In this document: one piece after another, positions 26,876-35,705 of the stretch | Layout: every line of letters starts with the position of its first letter | How positions within the stretch are numbered: position 1 is the first letter of the stretch | Source of the DNA: Batillaria attramentaria | Lineage: Eukaryota > Mollusca > Gastropoda > Batillariidae | Assembly: GCA_018292915.2 (NCBI GenBank) | Contig: JACVVK020000483.1 | Coordinates: 274,501 to 338,500, forward strand | Direction of reading: 5' to 3' | Length of the DNA stretch: 64,000 nucleotides | Made by a program: the position numbers and the translations under genes | Notes under the pieces: model-generated | What the model was told of the DNA's origin: nothing | The model's input: only the letters and a program-made list of their open reading frames with translations | Databases searched by the model: none

Positions 26876-27005
26876 CTGCGAATTAATTATTTATTAATTG
26901 CTTTTTATACTCTTATCATCCTTTGTGTGTTTCAGAGCTAACATTGACTGGATGACTCAAAACTACGACAAAATTGACAACTGGTTGCAGAACAATTTCA
27001 CGTGA
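9879..27005 (+). CDS. M1-family zinc aminopeptidase, 5'-partial, 20 exons
   Basis: Zinc metallopeptidase that removes N-terminal residues from peptides. Family relatives are mostly type II ectoenzymes of cell surfaces; location here is inferred because the N-terminal anchor is not in view. Exons: 9879-9988, 10401-10564, 11145-11265, 11558-11712, 12355-12468, 13256-13390, 14518-14583, 16069-16134, 16628-16797, 18463-18545, 19193-19317, 19762-19817, 21204-21351, 22248-22318, 22831-22935, 23861-24028, 24953-25093, 25495-25576, 26295-26368, 26936-27005. Joined phase is continuous for 740 residues to TGA. Numbering from the first whole codon: TDARR..FPCFDEP at 10-22, GAMEN 142-146, HEIAH 178-182, third zinc ligand E201 (exactly 18 residues on), catalytic-type Tyr264 in SISYNKG, and an ERAP1-like C-terminal domain from about 370 to 740. 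Relatives have ~940-970 residues, so about 200 are missing upstream. Odd: Thr183 follows HEIAH where most relatives have Gln. Aminopeptidase N-like is the best guess; which M1 paralogue is uncertain. Confidence 0.93.
10401..10564 (+). CDS. Aminopeptidase exon b
   Basis: Acceptor acattttcag. Reads [10 protein letters not shown], then [19 protein letters not shown], the conserved stretch just before the catalytic domain. I chose the donor TCG|GTGATT because it leaves phase 0 and joins to [10 protein letters not shown]. An alternative GTTACT donor 12 bp upstream would put a stop or a frameshift in the next exon. Confidence 0.9.
11145..11265 (+). CDS. Aminopeptidase exon c
   Basis: Acceptor gacgcag, then [20 protein letters not shown] and a segment ending IPDVVPKA, donor G|GTGAGT. 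WARPDA is the family block that begins the thermolysin-like catalytic domain. The preceding intron carries a poly-T/poly-G run close upstream (about 11040-11078). Confidence 0.92.
11411..11496. repeat. (CA)n in an aminopeptidase intron
   Basis: CA run ending about 60 bp before the acceptor of the GAMEN exon. Confidence 0.95.
11558..11712 (+). CDS. Aminopeptidase exon d: GAMEN and HEXXH
   Basis: Acceptor aatttcag. The frame contains [18 protein letters not shown] and ends [10 protein letters not shown], donor GTGAGT, phase 0. GAMEN binds the substrate amino terminus. HEIAH supplies two zinc ligands and the general base Glu179. The exon's last codon is ACG (Thr), where relatives usually have Gln before WFGN. 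Confidence 0.96.
11747..12195. repeat. ~50-bp minisatellite, about 9 units
   Basis: Unit starts gggtgtagcagtgtcgtaag and continues tggcttataatggcaaagta. Nine units with small differences, beginning 35 bp after the donor of the HEXXH exon. Frames through it are repeat translations. Confidence 0.9.
12355..12468 (+). CDS. Aminopeptidase exon e: third zinc ligand
   Basis: Acceptor tttttcag. Opens [20 protein letters not shown], so the Glu of NEGF lies 18 residues after the last His of HEIAH, as required for the third zinc ligand. Exactly 38 codons, phase 0 at both ends, donor GTAAGC. Confidence 0.96.
12511..12612. repeat. (TCTG)n tract after the LNEGF exon
   Basis: TCTG/TCTC units beginning 40 bp after the donor at 12469. 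Confidence 0.93.
12626..13040 (+). mobile_element. SINE-E tail fragments among (CT)n tracts
   Basis: Two near-identical tail pieces (tgtgctggaaaaggacgtta) at about 12619-12660 and 12682-12725, and a longer piece 12918-13030 with the B-box side (gtcgtgagttcgtatcccgg). All are separated by CT tracts, suggesting local CT-mediated duplication. Confidence 0.65.
13256..13390 (+). CDS. Aminopeptidase exon f: catalytic Tyr
   Basis: Acceptor ctacacag; 45 codons in phase 0. Ends SFDSISYNK, the family block holding the Tyr that stabilises the transition state. Donor GTATCA. The following 1.1-kb intron is mostly a GGCT/GACT tetranucleotide array. Confidence 0.94.
13605..14352. repeat. GGCT/GACT tetranucleotide array (~750 bp)
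   Basis: A near-continuous string of 4-bp units alternating between ggct and gact, with occasional ggtt. On the minus strand it stays open for up to 311 codons of Ser-Gln-Pro-Ala residues, which is a by-product of the period. Lies in the intron between 13390 and 14518. Confidence 0.93.
14518..14583 (+). CDS. Aminopeptidase exon g
   Basis: Acceptor gtcgattag; 22 codons starting [13 protein letters not shown], completing the family motif ISY.KG..VLRML across the junction. Donor GTACAT, phase 0. Confidence 0.92.
15867..15990. repeat. 62-bp tandem duplication
   Basis: Two nearly identical copies starting tagggtttcctgcgtttcca at 15867 and 15929. Intronic. The surrounding 14600-16060 holds no recognisable gene or named repeat apart from G-rich runs near 15520-15555. 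Confidence 0.88.
16069..16134 (+). CDS. Aminopeptidase exon h
   Basis: Acceptor gtttgcag; 22 codons reading [18 protein letters not shown], then TFTE, which matches the family pattern of a Tyr/Lys-rich helix before LW. The donor GTTTGT is weak at +3/+4 and runs directly into a (GTTT)n/(GGTT)n tract. Confidence 0.9.
16628..16797 (+). CDS. Aminopeptidase exon i
   Basis: Acceptor tttttcag. Contains [16 protein letters not shown], the conserved W..Q.GYP.V block closing the catalytic helical region, and [11 protein letters not shown] with a sequon-like NGT. Ends in phase 2 at TACGG|GTCAGA and resumes with C in exon j to give Gly. Confidence 0.93.
17182..17356 (-). mobile_element. SINE-E copy 1, in an aminopeptidase intron
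   Basis: ~170-bp element in antisense: tail gggtttaacgtccttttccac, head reverse complement carrying 'gagcgttggacttctaatg' and B box gttcgatcccggc. Perfect 12-bp duplication ACAAACACAAAG at 17170-17181 and 17357-17368. Confidence 0.9.
17639..18125 (-). mobile_element. SINE-A copy 3, in an aminopeptidase intron
   Basis: Complete antisense copy with a duplication GAATTTCAGG at 17629-17638 and 18126-18135. Lies in the intron between exons 16628-16797 and 18463-18545, just upstream of a degenerate exon copy. Confidence 0.87.
18203..18241 (+). pseudogene. Partial copy of aminopeptidase exon j
   Basis: A ccccag acceptor then 40 bases matching the start of the exon at 18463 with 6 differences (reads [12 protein letters not shown] versus [12 protein letters not shown]), immediately followed by gtattt. 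As a 39-base exon it would not keep frame with the next exon, so I treat it as a relic. Confidence 0.7.
18463..18545 (+). CDS. Aminopeptidase exon j
   Basis: Acceptor cgtaacag, reading [17 protein letters not shown], then [10 protein letters not shown], with phase 1 donor A|GTATGA. Corresponds to the Y.W.IP...T segment of the small beta-sandwich domain. A partial, degenerate copy of this exon lies 260 bp upstream. Confidence 0.92.
18575..19040. repeat. (CAATT)n end-repeat, GC-rich CA tract, (CA)n
   Basis: (CAATT)n at 18579-18610 is joined to attctttattgtactcaaga, which in reverse complement reads as a retroelement-like 3' end (caataaagaat); a relative lies at 63700-63765. Then gcacgcac units (18730-18822) and (CA)n at 18984-19040. 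Confidence 0.8.
19193..19317 (+). CDS. Aminopeptidase exon k
   Basis: Acceptor caatttcag. Reads [20 protein letters not shown], then [12 protein letters not shown]. This is the family's N...G.FRV.Y block at the start of the C-terminal domain. Donor GTGAGT, phase 0, followed within 25 bp by a (GTGC)n tract. Confidence 0.94.
19339..19427. repeat. (GTGC)n then (GT)n
   Basis: Starts about 20 bp after the donor at 19318 and runs into truncated SINE-A copy 5. Confidence 0.9.
19428..19656 (-). mobile_element. SINE-A copy 5, truncated
   Basis: Starts gctgcctcaactc and shows the tail-side half of the SINE-A body, stopping near the CCGGCATTAACC segment with no tRNA-like head. No clear target duplication. 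Joined at the left to a GTGC/GT tract. Confidence 0.75.
19762..19817 (+). CDS. Aminopeptidase exon l
   Basis: Acceptor gtttcacag; reads [18 protein letters not shown], matching the R..LI.DAF block. Ends phase 2 at AG|GTGAGT. A foldback element with a nested SINE starts 57 bp downstream. Confidence 0.92.
19874..20487. mobile_element. Foldback (long-TIR) element with nested SINE-A
   Basis: The left arm CAGGGTGGGTAAAGGCC.. (19874-19893, resuming at 20279-20338) and right arm ..CGTTTACCCACCCTG (20398-20487) are inverted repeats of about 80-90 bp once the SINE is removed. Flanked by ATAAA at 19869-19873 and 20488-20492. Net length ~230 bp, noncoding. The superfamily is not resolved; a 5-bp duplication with CAGGGTG ends does not match one I can name. 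Confidence 0.75.
19894..20265 (-). mobile_element. SINE-A copy 4, head-truncated, nested in a foldback element
   Basis: Tail and body intact but the tRNA-like head is missing beyond the 'ggcaacagcc' segment. A 13-bp duplication GGTAAAGGCCTTT (19881-19893 and 20266-20278) proves insertion, so the truncation occurred at integration, typical of target-primed reverse transcription. Inserted in the left arm of the foldback element 19874-20487. Confidence 0.85.
20501..21050. repeat. ~273-bp tandem duplication in an intron
   Basis: Copy 1 starts at 20501 and copy 2 at 20774, sharing gtttcaccgttttccctagc, gcagcataaaacatacgatc and atattctactgt. Copy 2 carries an extra G-rich block (20835-20893). Confidence 0.85.
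21204..21351 (+). CDS. Aminopeptidase exon m
   Basis: Acceptor ttcacacag; reads [16 protein letters not shown], then [14 protein letters not shown], the family's Y.PW.A....... pattern in the helical C-terminal domain. Donor GTGAGA, phase 0. Confidence 0.93.
21496..21668 (+). mobile_element. SINE-E copy 2, in an aminopeptidase intron
   Basis: Full sense copy from ggagccggggtagtcg to the cacccaccca end. Perfect 12-bp duplication CTCACCACTGCT at 21484-21495 and 21669-21680. Very similar to copies 1 and 3, so probably recent. Confidence 0.92.
21879..21948. repeat. (GT)n in an intron
   Basis: Pure GT run about 300 bp before the acceptor of exon 22248. A poly-G run lies in the next intron at about 22587-22604. 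Confidence 0.95.
22248..22318 (+). CDS. Aminopeptidase exon n
   Basis: Acceptor tgatggcag; reads [18 protein letters not shown], then TTLRE, phase 2 at AG|GTTGAG. Fits the YL..L..P.Y helix of the C-terminal domain. Contains a possible N-glycosylation sequon NNT. Confidence 0.88.
22831..22935 (+). CDS. Aminopeptidase exon o
   Basis: Acceptor tgtggacag; reads [20 protein letters not shown], then [10 protein letters not shown]. Matches the family block in which a Cys/Gly-rich helix precedes an F..W helix. Ends phase 2 at AG|GTACGT. Confidence 0.92.
23088..23670. repeat. Higher-order (GT)n-(GA)n array
   Basis: Repeating modules of a GT run, a GA run and a fixed linker, either tacatgcctg or tgtacttgcctc, appear at about 23210, 23294, 23438, 23508 and 23614. 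Some modules also carry tctgtgtctgtg. The order shows that modules, not only dinucleotides, were duplicated. Intron between 22935 and 23861. Confidence 0.9.
23766..23823. repeat. (AAT)n tract
   Basis: Trinucleotide run with one interruption, 38 bp before the acceptor of exon 23861. Confidence 0.9.
23861..24028 (+). CDS. Aminopeptidase exon p
   Basis: Acceptor catgttacag; begins [20 protein letters not shown] and continues [11 protein letters not shown], the family's P.LR..VY...I..GG..EWDF..... block. Ends LLW then AG|GTGAGT, phase 2. Confidence 0.94.
24221..24328 (+). repeat. (GT)n followed by G-quadruplex-type run
   Basis: About 80 bp of GT, then four G-runs separated by single T at 24304-24326 (ggtgggggtgggggtggggg). 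The arrangement satisfies the usual G-quadruplex pattern on the transcribed-sense strand. Confidence 0.85.
24580..24952 (+). repeat. ~130-bp tandem repeat carrying decoy acceptors
   Basis: Three units end in gtgatatcag at 24678-24687, 24804-24813 and 24943-24952; the last is the real acceptor. Shared words: ccattaatgccagcagaccc, aaactcact.gttgtctccc, ccaccaaaagtgtgatacg. Confidence 0.85.
24953..25093 (+). CDS. Aminopeptidase exon q
   Basis: Acceptor gtgatatcag, the last of three copies of this word in a local tandem repeat. Reads [20 protein letters not shown], then [20 protein letters not shown] and RWDEMNR, aligning with the Y......D.IR.QD... segment. Phase 2 donor AG|GTATTA. Confidence 0.92.
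25495..25576 (+). CDS. Aminopeptidase exon r
   Basis: Acceptor tgtttcag; reads [18 protein letters not shown], then VNTEFQLHQ, matching the late C-terminal helices (S...LI..VT..F.T...L.Q). Phase 0 donor GTATTC. Confidence 0.91.
25670..26215. repeat. A-rich region with (CA)n (25853-25921)
   Basis: Long A/AC-rich sequence, a CA microsatellite, poly-C then poly-A (26061-26092) and ATAA/CAA repeats, all in the intron before exon 26295. Confidence 0.9.
26295..26368 (+). CDS. Aminopeptidase exon s
   Basis: Acceptor atttcgccag; reads [20 protein letters not shown], then LALI, phase 2 at AG|GTACGT. Matches the family's L..F...P......A...AL..... tail. Confidence 0.9.
26785..26871. repeat. (CA)n in the last intron
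   Basis: cgcg-containing start, then pure CA, 64 bp before the terminal exon. Confidence 0.95.
26936..27005 (+). CDS. Aminopeptidase terminal exon t
   Basis: Acceptor gtgtttcag; reads [18 protein letters not shown], then NNFT and TGA at 27003-27005. Matches the N..W....Y..I..WL terminal helix of M1 ectopeptidases. No C-terminal membrane segment, as expected for a type II protein. Confidence 0.93.
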
Positions 27006-28629
27006 TTTGTATGACGTCATTGTTGATTCTGTACTTCAGAGGACGATGGGAGGGTCACACAACCGAAAAAACGATGTTGCGTCATACAGCTGAGAGGACT
27101 AGCGTGACGTCATAGCTGAATGACGCATACTGTGTTCTTTTGTATAGGAGCTGACGCTTTTCTTGCGTCGGGCTGATAAAAAAACAGTGGACGGGCTTTG
27201 AAAATCAAGCCAATAATTCTGTACAGTGTTTTACTCTCAACCAACCTGTCAGTTTGACGGGGATTTTGTTGTGGTTGTACATATGAATACTGACTATGGA
27301 TGCCAAAGATGGTTCACCATGAAGCGCACAGTTCGTTGCCAAAGTCATAATCACATTTTGACAGAAGAAAGTTTCTCCCCCCCCCCTCCCCATCCCTCCC
27401 CCTCCATCCCCCCCTCCCCTTTCCTACTCCTCGGGCGTGTGGATAGTGATTGACCGGAACTTTAAAGATAAATTTCCAGGTTTTTACAGAGTTTTTAGAG
27501 AATACCATTGAGACTTGTGCCAAATTTCAACTTTCGAGTTTTCATTTCTCCGCTTTAACCGGAAGTGTGTTCAAAAACATTCAGGGGAGATAAATGTCTT
27601 TCTCGCATTACCTCAGACGCTATAGACCGCCACCAAAATAGTCCAGAAAGACCTATGACCCTCAAAATGGTGGCTTTGGTACCGTTAAGGATCTCACAGT
27701 CGCTACATAATAATTATCGTTCTTGGCACCGTAGGTATAGTCCTTAGACATATCGAAGGGTGATTCGTTCAAAATCATTTTATTGGCTGGTTCAAAATTA
27801 TGTCCTGCAGTAAGTATAAGTAAAATTAATGCTTTTTGTAGATTACGTTGAGGTGGGTGAGTAAGCATTTACAGCTCATGACTGTAAATGTACTGTAAAT
27901 GTACATACTTCTCCAAACATTGTTGCTGGGGAAAAATTGTTATCGGCTTTGGATTGTTATGGATTTGAGTTGAAAAAAAATATTTAGCTGTGGTGTCTAT
28001 ACGTGTCGTATTTTCATTGGTTATTGACTAATGAATATTTACACCAGTGCTTGAAATTTGTGACCTTGTTTTTCTCTTACCAATAATTTCATAGAAAGTT
28101 TTTTGAATAACACAAACGTGTTTTTTTTTGTTTTTTTTTTTAATTCAACCATTTCCAGTTTTTATATGGAGAAATTTCCAGACTTACAGCTCGAAAGAAA
28201 AAGAATTTTGGTCACACTTTTCTCCATTTTCAAGATCCTAGTCGGCCGAGATTGCTATTTGGCCATTTTGGTTGGTGTTGTTTGTTCTCTAGAAAGCTTT
28301 TTCATAACCGAACGTTTTTCAAATTTATACATTTACAAGTTTTGTAACGAGAAATTTGCAGATTTACAGTTCAAAAGGACCATGGCGAAGAATTTGTTTC
28401 ATATTCATGATATTGTCTACATTTTTCGTCGTGTCACGTGATTATCTGAGTCGACCATTAGCTTTTGGTCAAACCTTCACAGAGAAAATGGAAGTTCGAA
28501 ACTCACAATTACTTATTCTAGTCTTCAAAACGTCATTATCAAAATAGTGATCGGCGTGGAGTTTTGAGGCAACTCGATTTTTGAGGATAATCATAGTTAT
28601 TTTCTTCTTACCAACATCATTATCTTAAA

Positions 28630-28771
28630 TAAGTCTTTGTTAGTATTTTTGGTGGGTTTTTTTTGGGTTTTTTTGGTTGGTTTTCTTGTTGTTTGTTGTT
28701 GTCTGTTTGTTTGTTTGTTTGTTTGTTTTGTTTTGTTTTTTGTGGTTTTGTTTTGTTTTTGTTTTTTGTTT

Positions 28772-28822
<51 letters not shown>

Positions 28823-28838
28823 TTTTTTGGGGGGGGGG
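28630..28838. repeat. T/G-rich low-complexity block with (GT)n
   Basis: gttt/gttg units, then GT, then poly-T and poly-G. Flanked at 28852-28920 by a short inverted pair (aagggagg / cctccctt). Confidence 0.85.
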
Positions 28839-29102
28839 TCCTCACTTATACTGTAAGGGAGGGAATAGAAGTTCACTGTCACAAGACTTTGCCAGTCAAT
28901 GCGAGTTACCTCCCTTTACTTGAGTGGCCCTGTTAACGTGGAATGTGATTTTGTTACCATTATTTTCATATATTAATCACGTATTCTGTTTCGGGTTAGA
29001 GTGGAGGGAGAGAGTGTTGATCTTGGTTTGTTTGTTCTTTTCTTGTCTTGCTGGTGATCCGAGGTGTCGTTGCATGAACATATTTTCATAACCCTGATGA
29101 TG

Positions 29103-29181
<79 letters not shown>

Positions 29182-29634
29182 CTCGCCGTCCACCGACAAC
29201 ACAATTTTACCCTCAGTTTTCCCCCGACCGTGTAACGACCGCATATTTCTATTATAAATTCCATGTTCATAGTTGTACAATTATACATACTGTGCGTTGT
29301 GTTTAGAGCTCAGCCGTTTCCTGCCTCGGAAATATGACAAGTTATCAGGAGAACAGAGATGTATACCTGACCTGTCTACCTCTAAGATTTGCCCGTGGTT
29401 TCTATGGAAATTGATCTCAAATTACGGCACTAAGATCGCGTGTCGAGTCTTAACGATTTTAGGTCGGAAAACAGTTGCGAATTGGCGAAGTTTTGAGTAT
29501 ACTACATGGAGGAATGATAATTGAATTTATTTGAGTGTGACGCCTTGAAGCTCCAGGAGCCATTTCAATAGCAGGTGAAGACAAGAAAAAGTTGACAAGG
29601 TATTCAAACACATTGAAATGAACATTTTGAGGCC

Positions 29635-29706
<72 letters not shown>

Positions 29707-30079
29707 GACACGCACACGCACATGCATACACGCGCGCACACACACACACACACACCACGCTGTCCACCGACAGCACAATTTACCCTCAGTTTTACCCTAC
29801 GCACACACACGTACACACACACACGTAGCGGCGATAACTGGGTGAAGTCTGCTCACTACTAATGCAGACACTCAGAACTGAAAACTAAGGTGTTGTCACA
29901 GCCACGTTACTGATGGACATTTCTCAGGGTAGGCAGGTCTGCTCAGTATTGCTCTTGCGGAAGTGTGATGTGGAATAATGATGGTGGACCTGTAATGTTA
30001 ATATTCAAATTATCCAAACGTTACTACAAGTTCGTGGTTACTACAAATCATACGTTACCTACACTGTACATTCTGTTTT

Positions 30080-30085
30080 ATTAAA
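30080..30085 (+). promoter_or_regulatory. Candidate poly(A) signal ATTAAA
   Basis: ATTAAA followed within 10-30 bases by a GT-rich stretch (gttgttttcgtgagttgtg), the usual layout of a cleavage signal. First reasonable candidate after the aminopeptidase stop codon, but 3 kb away, so only tentative. Confidence 0.3.
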
Positions 30086-30140
30086 GTTGTTTTCGTGAGT
30101 TGTGATGTTACTGTGTCTTATTATAATCTGTTTGTTTGTC

Positions 30141-30540
30141 TGGCGGTCGGTGGTCTAGTGGTTAAGTGGTCACCAATGCGAGAGGTGAGGGGTTCGAGTC
30201 CCACTCGGGGCACAGAATTTTTCCTTCTCGTATGTGGCACCGTTCATTCGGGCCGATCGTCGGGGGTTCTCTCCGGGTACTCCGGCTTCCTCCCCCCTCT
30301 GCTTTGGAAATGTTCAGCCCACCAAATTTGAAAAATAAATGCAATTCTAAATTCCGAAATTTAAATAGCTGAGCTGACCCTTCGCACCACGTGATTGTAC
30401 TACATGTATGTCCAGTGTGTGAGAGAATGCGTGTGATTCACGTGAGCGTGCGTGTTGGGTTCAGTTCGCGGCGCTTTGAGCTGATTCATGAAATTGGGTA
30501 AAGCGCCTATACAATACTCGTTATTATTATTATTATTATC
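30141..30540 (+). mobile_element. SINE-B copy 2, full length
   Basis: tRNA-like head (ggtggtctagtggttaag; B box gggttcgagtccc), body with aaataaatgcaattctaaa, and a 3' (ATT)n tail. Sits immediately upstream of SINE-A copy 6. Confidence 0.85.
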
Positions 30541-30580
30541 TGTCGGTCGGTCGGTCTGTCTTTAACCTTTACCGTATTCG

Positions 30581-31087
30581 ACCGGCCCCCGAAGTGTAGT
30601 GGTTAGCATTTCGGACCACGGGCCGGGAGACCCGGGTTCGAGTCTCAGCCGAGGCAAGCGGGAATTAGGTCGGCTCCTACCCAGAGCGGGTGTGCTATGG
30701 GCCCAATGGGGAGGCTGTTGCAACACAACCGAGTTTCACCCACTTCACGGGTGCGACTTTGGGGGTGCTTCCCTTAGTATGACACGTCTTATGATGTGGA
30801 TGATTACACGGCCGGCACCATAGGTGCCGTAGTTCCAGGGCCTGGTTAACGCCGGGATATTAATGACAGGAAGCGTGGAATGCGGCCCTGTCCCGCAGTC
30901 CCAAATCACACCGACCTTCATAGCATGATCTTACCATCATCCTCATCTCCATCAACATGCATAATAAAAATTGCCGTGGACTTCACCCATGACCTGGGAG
31001 GAACACCACTGGAGCTGGAGAAGAGTTGGGACAGCAAAAACAACATCAAACAAACAAACAAACAAACAAACAAACACACAAAAACAG
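30581..31087 (+). mobile_element. SINE-A copy 6, sense orientation
   Basis: Head first: gtgtagtggttagc A-box region and gggttcgagtc B box, then the shared body, ending in a (CAAA)n-type tail. Candidate target duplication CTTTACCG at 30567-30574 and 31088-31095. Directly followed by a LINE-like fragment. Confidence 0.85.
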
Positions 31088-31114
31088 CTTTACCGATGAG
31101 TCTCTGAAACTTCG

Positions 31115-31470
31115 TATAAGGTTTGCTGCCACGCACCCAGTACAGCTTACAGAAGAAACGCTTCAAGGACTCTCTGAAGGCGCCTTGGAAGGTGTCCCTT
31201 CAAAACTTAAACATTGACGTCACCTCCTGGGAGACGCATGCGCAAGATCGCCCCACCTGGCGCAGCACAATCACACGTGGCGCCCACACAGCAGAGGAGC
31301 AGAGAATCCAGAACGCACAAAGCACACGTACTGCCCGAAAGGCTGGAGCCGTCAGCAAATTTCACAACGGTCAAACGGGAACGCCAGCAAAAACCACGAC
31401 AGAGGTCATAACAAACGCGCTGTTTAAACCACAAGCACTTTATTCAAAAACACTCAAAATAAGCGAGTAA
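31115..31470 (+). pseudogene. LINE-like C-terminal fragment
   Basis: The frame contains QKKRFKDSLKAPWKVSLQNL, then NIDVTSWETHAQDRPTWRST and ITRGAHTAEEQR. KR.KD.LK......I....WE..A.DR..WR is typical of the ends of some LINE polyproteins. Begins 20 bp after the right flank of SINE-A copy 6 and ends near caaaaataagcgagtaat. Lacks any RT core. Confidence 0.72.
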
Positions 31471-31662
31471 TATGAAATAAACACTCATGATAAAAACACT
31501 CCGTTCAAAAATAAAATCTGTATCCTGACGCATTTTTGTTATTCCTAGACGGTTTTCTTATAACCTAGAAGCATAAAACTGAACGTAAAGGTTACAGGTT
31601 TCTTAACCTCTGTCGAAATACTGCATTTTTTTTTAATGTTAAGATGTGAGTCAGCAATACAG

Positions 31663-32150
<488 letters not shown>

Positions 32151-32624
32151 TACCTAACTACGAAAATAACTAAATACCTAAATAAGCAAATAGATACATG
32201 AAACAACAATGACATAAGCTCGATAAGACCATTGTCTACACAAGCGTTTTCACTGGCATTTACGAACCGATTTCTCAGTCCAGCCACAGACAAGGAAGTT
32301 TCACACGGATGTAAAAAATAAAGCAACGGACTTTTTTTTTTTTTTTTTTTTTTGCTGAAACAGCTGAGCAGTTCCGTTGGATAATCTAATTAACACAAAC
32401 ACGTGACAATCTCAAAGGCCGTGACAGTCATGAGCGTACATTGCTTTTTGTCAGTGCGGAAGCCGTCAACGCTTTTTTGAAATGTGTTTGTTTGGTGATA
32501 TTTTTTTTAAAATAAATAATTATTAGATAGATAAATATTTGTCGCTTAGGACCGAGATGGCTTTAGAAGATTTGTCGGCGCCTTATGACGGAAAATCGTT
32601 GGCGAGGGCAACCCCAAACGACCG

Positions 32625-32710
32625 TTAATTAGTTAGTTAGTTAGTTAGTCAGTCAGTCAGTCAGTCAGTCAGTCAGTCAGTTAGTCAGTTAGTTGGCTGG
32701 CTGGCTGGCC

Positions 32711-32748
<38 letters not shown>

Positions 32749-32806
32749 TTACTTAGTCAGTCAGTCAGTCAGTCAGTCAGTCAGTTAATCAGTTAGTTAG
32801 TTAGTT

Positions 32807-32811
<5 letters not shown>
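32625..32811. repeat. Symmetric tetranucleotide array TTAG-TCAG-GGCT-TCAG-TTAG
   Basis: Blocks of ttag, then tcag, then ggct, then tcag, then ttag. The flanking blocks mirror each other around a GGCT core at about 32690-32745. Confidence 0.88.
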
Positions 32812-34028
<1,217 letters not shown>

Positions 34029-34090
34029 ACTGGTTCGGCTCAATGTTTGTAGTCGTAATGATTTTTCTTGTCAGTTTTGTCTGAGCAGAC

Positions 34091-34261
34091 GGGGAGCCGG
34101 GGTGGCCGAATGGTAGAGAGTTGGACTTCTAATGCTCGGGTCGTGAGTTGGAATCCCGGCTGGGGCCAAATATTTGTGCTGGCTTTTTTTTTACCGTCTT
34201 TGATATCACCCGTATGTGGTGGAAAAGGACGTTAAACTCCCAAACACCCACCCACCCACCC
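34091..34261 (+). mobile_element. SINE-E copy 3, nested in another repeat
   Basis: Sense copy with a perfect 14-bp duplication TTGTCTGAGCAGAC at 34077-34090 and 34262-34275. The interrupted sequence continues as a retroelement-like 3' end (gacgaataaagtgatatc then TTATC repeats). Confidence 0.9.
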
Positions 34262-34448
34262 TTGTCTGAGCAGACAGTACAATTTCCCTTCGAGGGACGA
34301 ATAAAGTGATATCTTATCTTATCTTATCTTATCTTATCTTAACTAACGCACCACACGCTGGGAAGCACATCCCATCCGTATCGATCTGTTTGGAGCCGAC
34401 TCTGTACCATCGGGTTTCGCTACGCTTACCCTCTGTAATGACCCAAAA

Positions 34449-35075
34449 CAAGCTAACCGAGGGTGGGGTGGGTGTTTGGGGGTTTAACGTCCTTTTCCAC
34501 CACATACGGGTGATATCAAAGACGGGGCAACGATGAAAAAGCCAGCACAAATATTTGGCCCCAGCCGGGATACAAACTCACGACCCGAGCGTGAGAAGTC
34601 CAGCGCTCTACCATTCGGTTAACCGAGACCTGAGCCGAGACAACTAATCACTAAGAAGGAAACAAACAAACACGCTCGGTGACAAGGAAAGTGGACAGTT
34701 CTGAACAACTTTGTGGTCAACGTGCTATTCCACAGTGTGCACAGAAGCGGTGAACTTGAAACTGTCGCATTCACCAGCACAGTACATTCTCAGCCTGTTT
34801 CGAGATTATTGCCTGCATGAGTTGTCCCCCGTGCCGCATACACAGACCCGCATTATTATCCCCCTTGCCGCAACAAGCAGGCATTTTTCGTGGCAGAGCA
34901 CAAAGCATGCTGCGGGTCTGTGCTGGTGAATGCGACAGTTTTCACCGCTTCTGTGCACACTGTGAAATAATACGGGGACCTCAAAGTTGTTCGCAACTGT
35001 CCACTTTCCTTGTCGCCGAGTATTTGTGTTTTTTCGTCCTTAGGTATCACTTAGCTCGGCTCGGTCTCGGTTAGC
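34449..35075. mobile_element. Foldback element with ~160-bp arms and nested SINE-E
   Basis: Left arm (34449-34461 plus 34628-34782) and right arm (34914-35075) are inverted copies sharing gacaaggaaagtggacag, cacagtgtgcacagaagcgg and actgtcgcattcaccagcac. Loop ~130 bp. No transposase frame. A related sequence lies at 7017-7275. Confidence 0.75.
34462..34619 (-). mobile_element. SINE-E copy 4, nested in a foldback element
   Basis: Antisense copy bracketed by TAACCGAG at 34454-34461 and 34620-34627. Inserted in the left arm of the inverted-repeat element 34449-35075, whose right arm is uninterrupted at the matching point. Confidence 0.86.
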
Positions 35076-35437
35076 CCGACTTGGCCGTCGTCGTAGGGGC
35101 CTAGAGTTATCGACGGACCCGGAACAGGGTTGGTCATGAGCATGCGGGGTACACCTGCCTTCCGGTGATCAGGCCAGTGTCGTTTGTCTGTGACTAGTAC
35201 CCAGTTTGCTCGCTCACCCTGTCTTAATAACCATCGGTTTGTCTTCAGCCAGGGGAGTCTCAGTCAGTGTCTGTCTGTGGTATCCGCAGCGGATGTGGCG
35301 TAGTTCGCACTAATGATGCAGGGCAGTGAATATGTAACTGAAGTTCAAAGAAAGCTGGCTTCTTAGTATGGTCAGTAGCCGGTGTTGTCGGAAACCCAAG
35401 CTCGTAATGATGAAGGAAGATCACATTTACCGGTCGG

Positions 35438-35440
<3 letters not shown>

Positions 35441-35515
<75 letters not shown>

Positions 35516-35607
35516 CATTTCTGAGATAAAGCAAAGTTCATATAACTGAAGTACTATGTAACCCGGCTGCGGCGTCTCCAGTATGAGAAATCAGTTCTAT
35601 CGGAAAT

Positions 35608-35703
<96 letters not shown>
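35441..35703. repeat. (GT)n (35441-35514) and (CT)n-(CA)n (35611-35703)
   Basis: Arranged GT, spacer, CT, CA. The 35704-36200 stretch has no gene I recognise; 36222-36350 is C-rich then (CAAA)n. Confidence 0.93.

Positions 35704-35705
<2 letters not shown>

Larger units (their letters stand above)
27006..30085 (+). other. Probable 3' UTR / flank of the aminopeptidase
   Basis: About 3 kb with no credible coding frame. No AATAAA was seen here; the first acceptable poly(A) signal I found is ATTAAA at 30080-30085. Two related A/T-rich stretches (about 28150-28250 and 28330-28425, sharing gagaaattt.cagacttacag-type words) suggest an old local duplication. CA tracts at 29107-29178 and 29637-29751 are each followed by a similar sequence (ccaccgaca.cacaattt). 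UTR status is inference. Confidence 0.35.
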
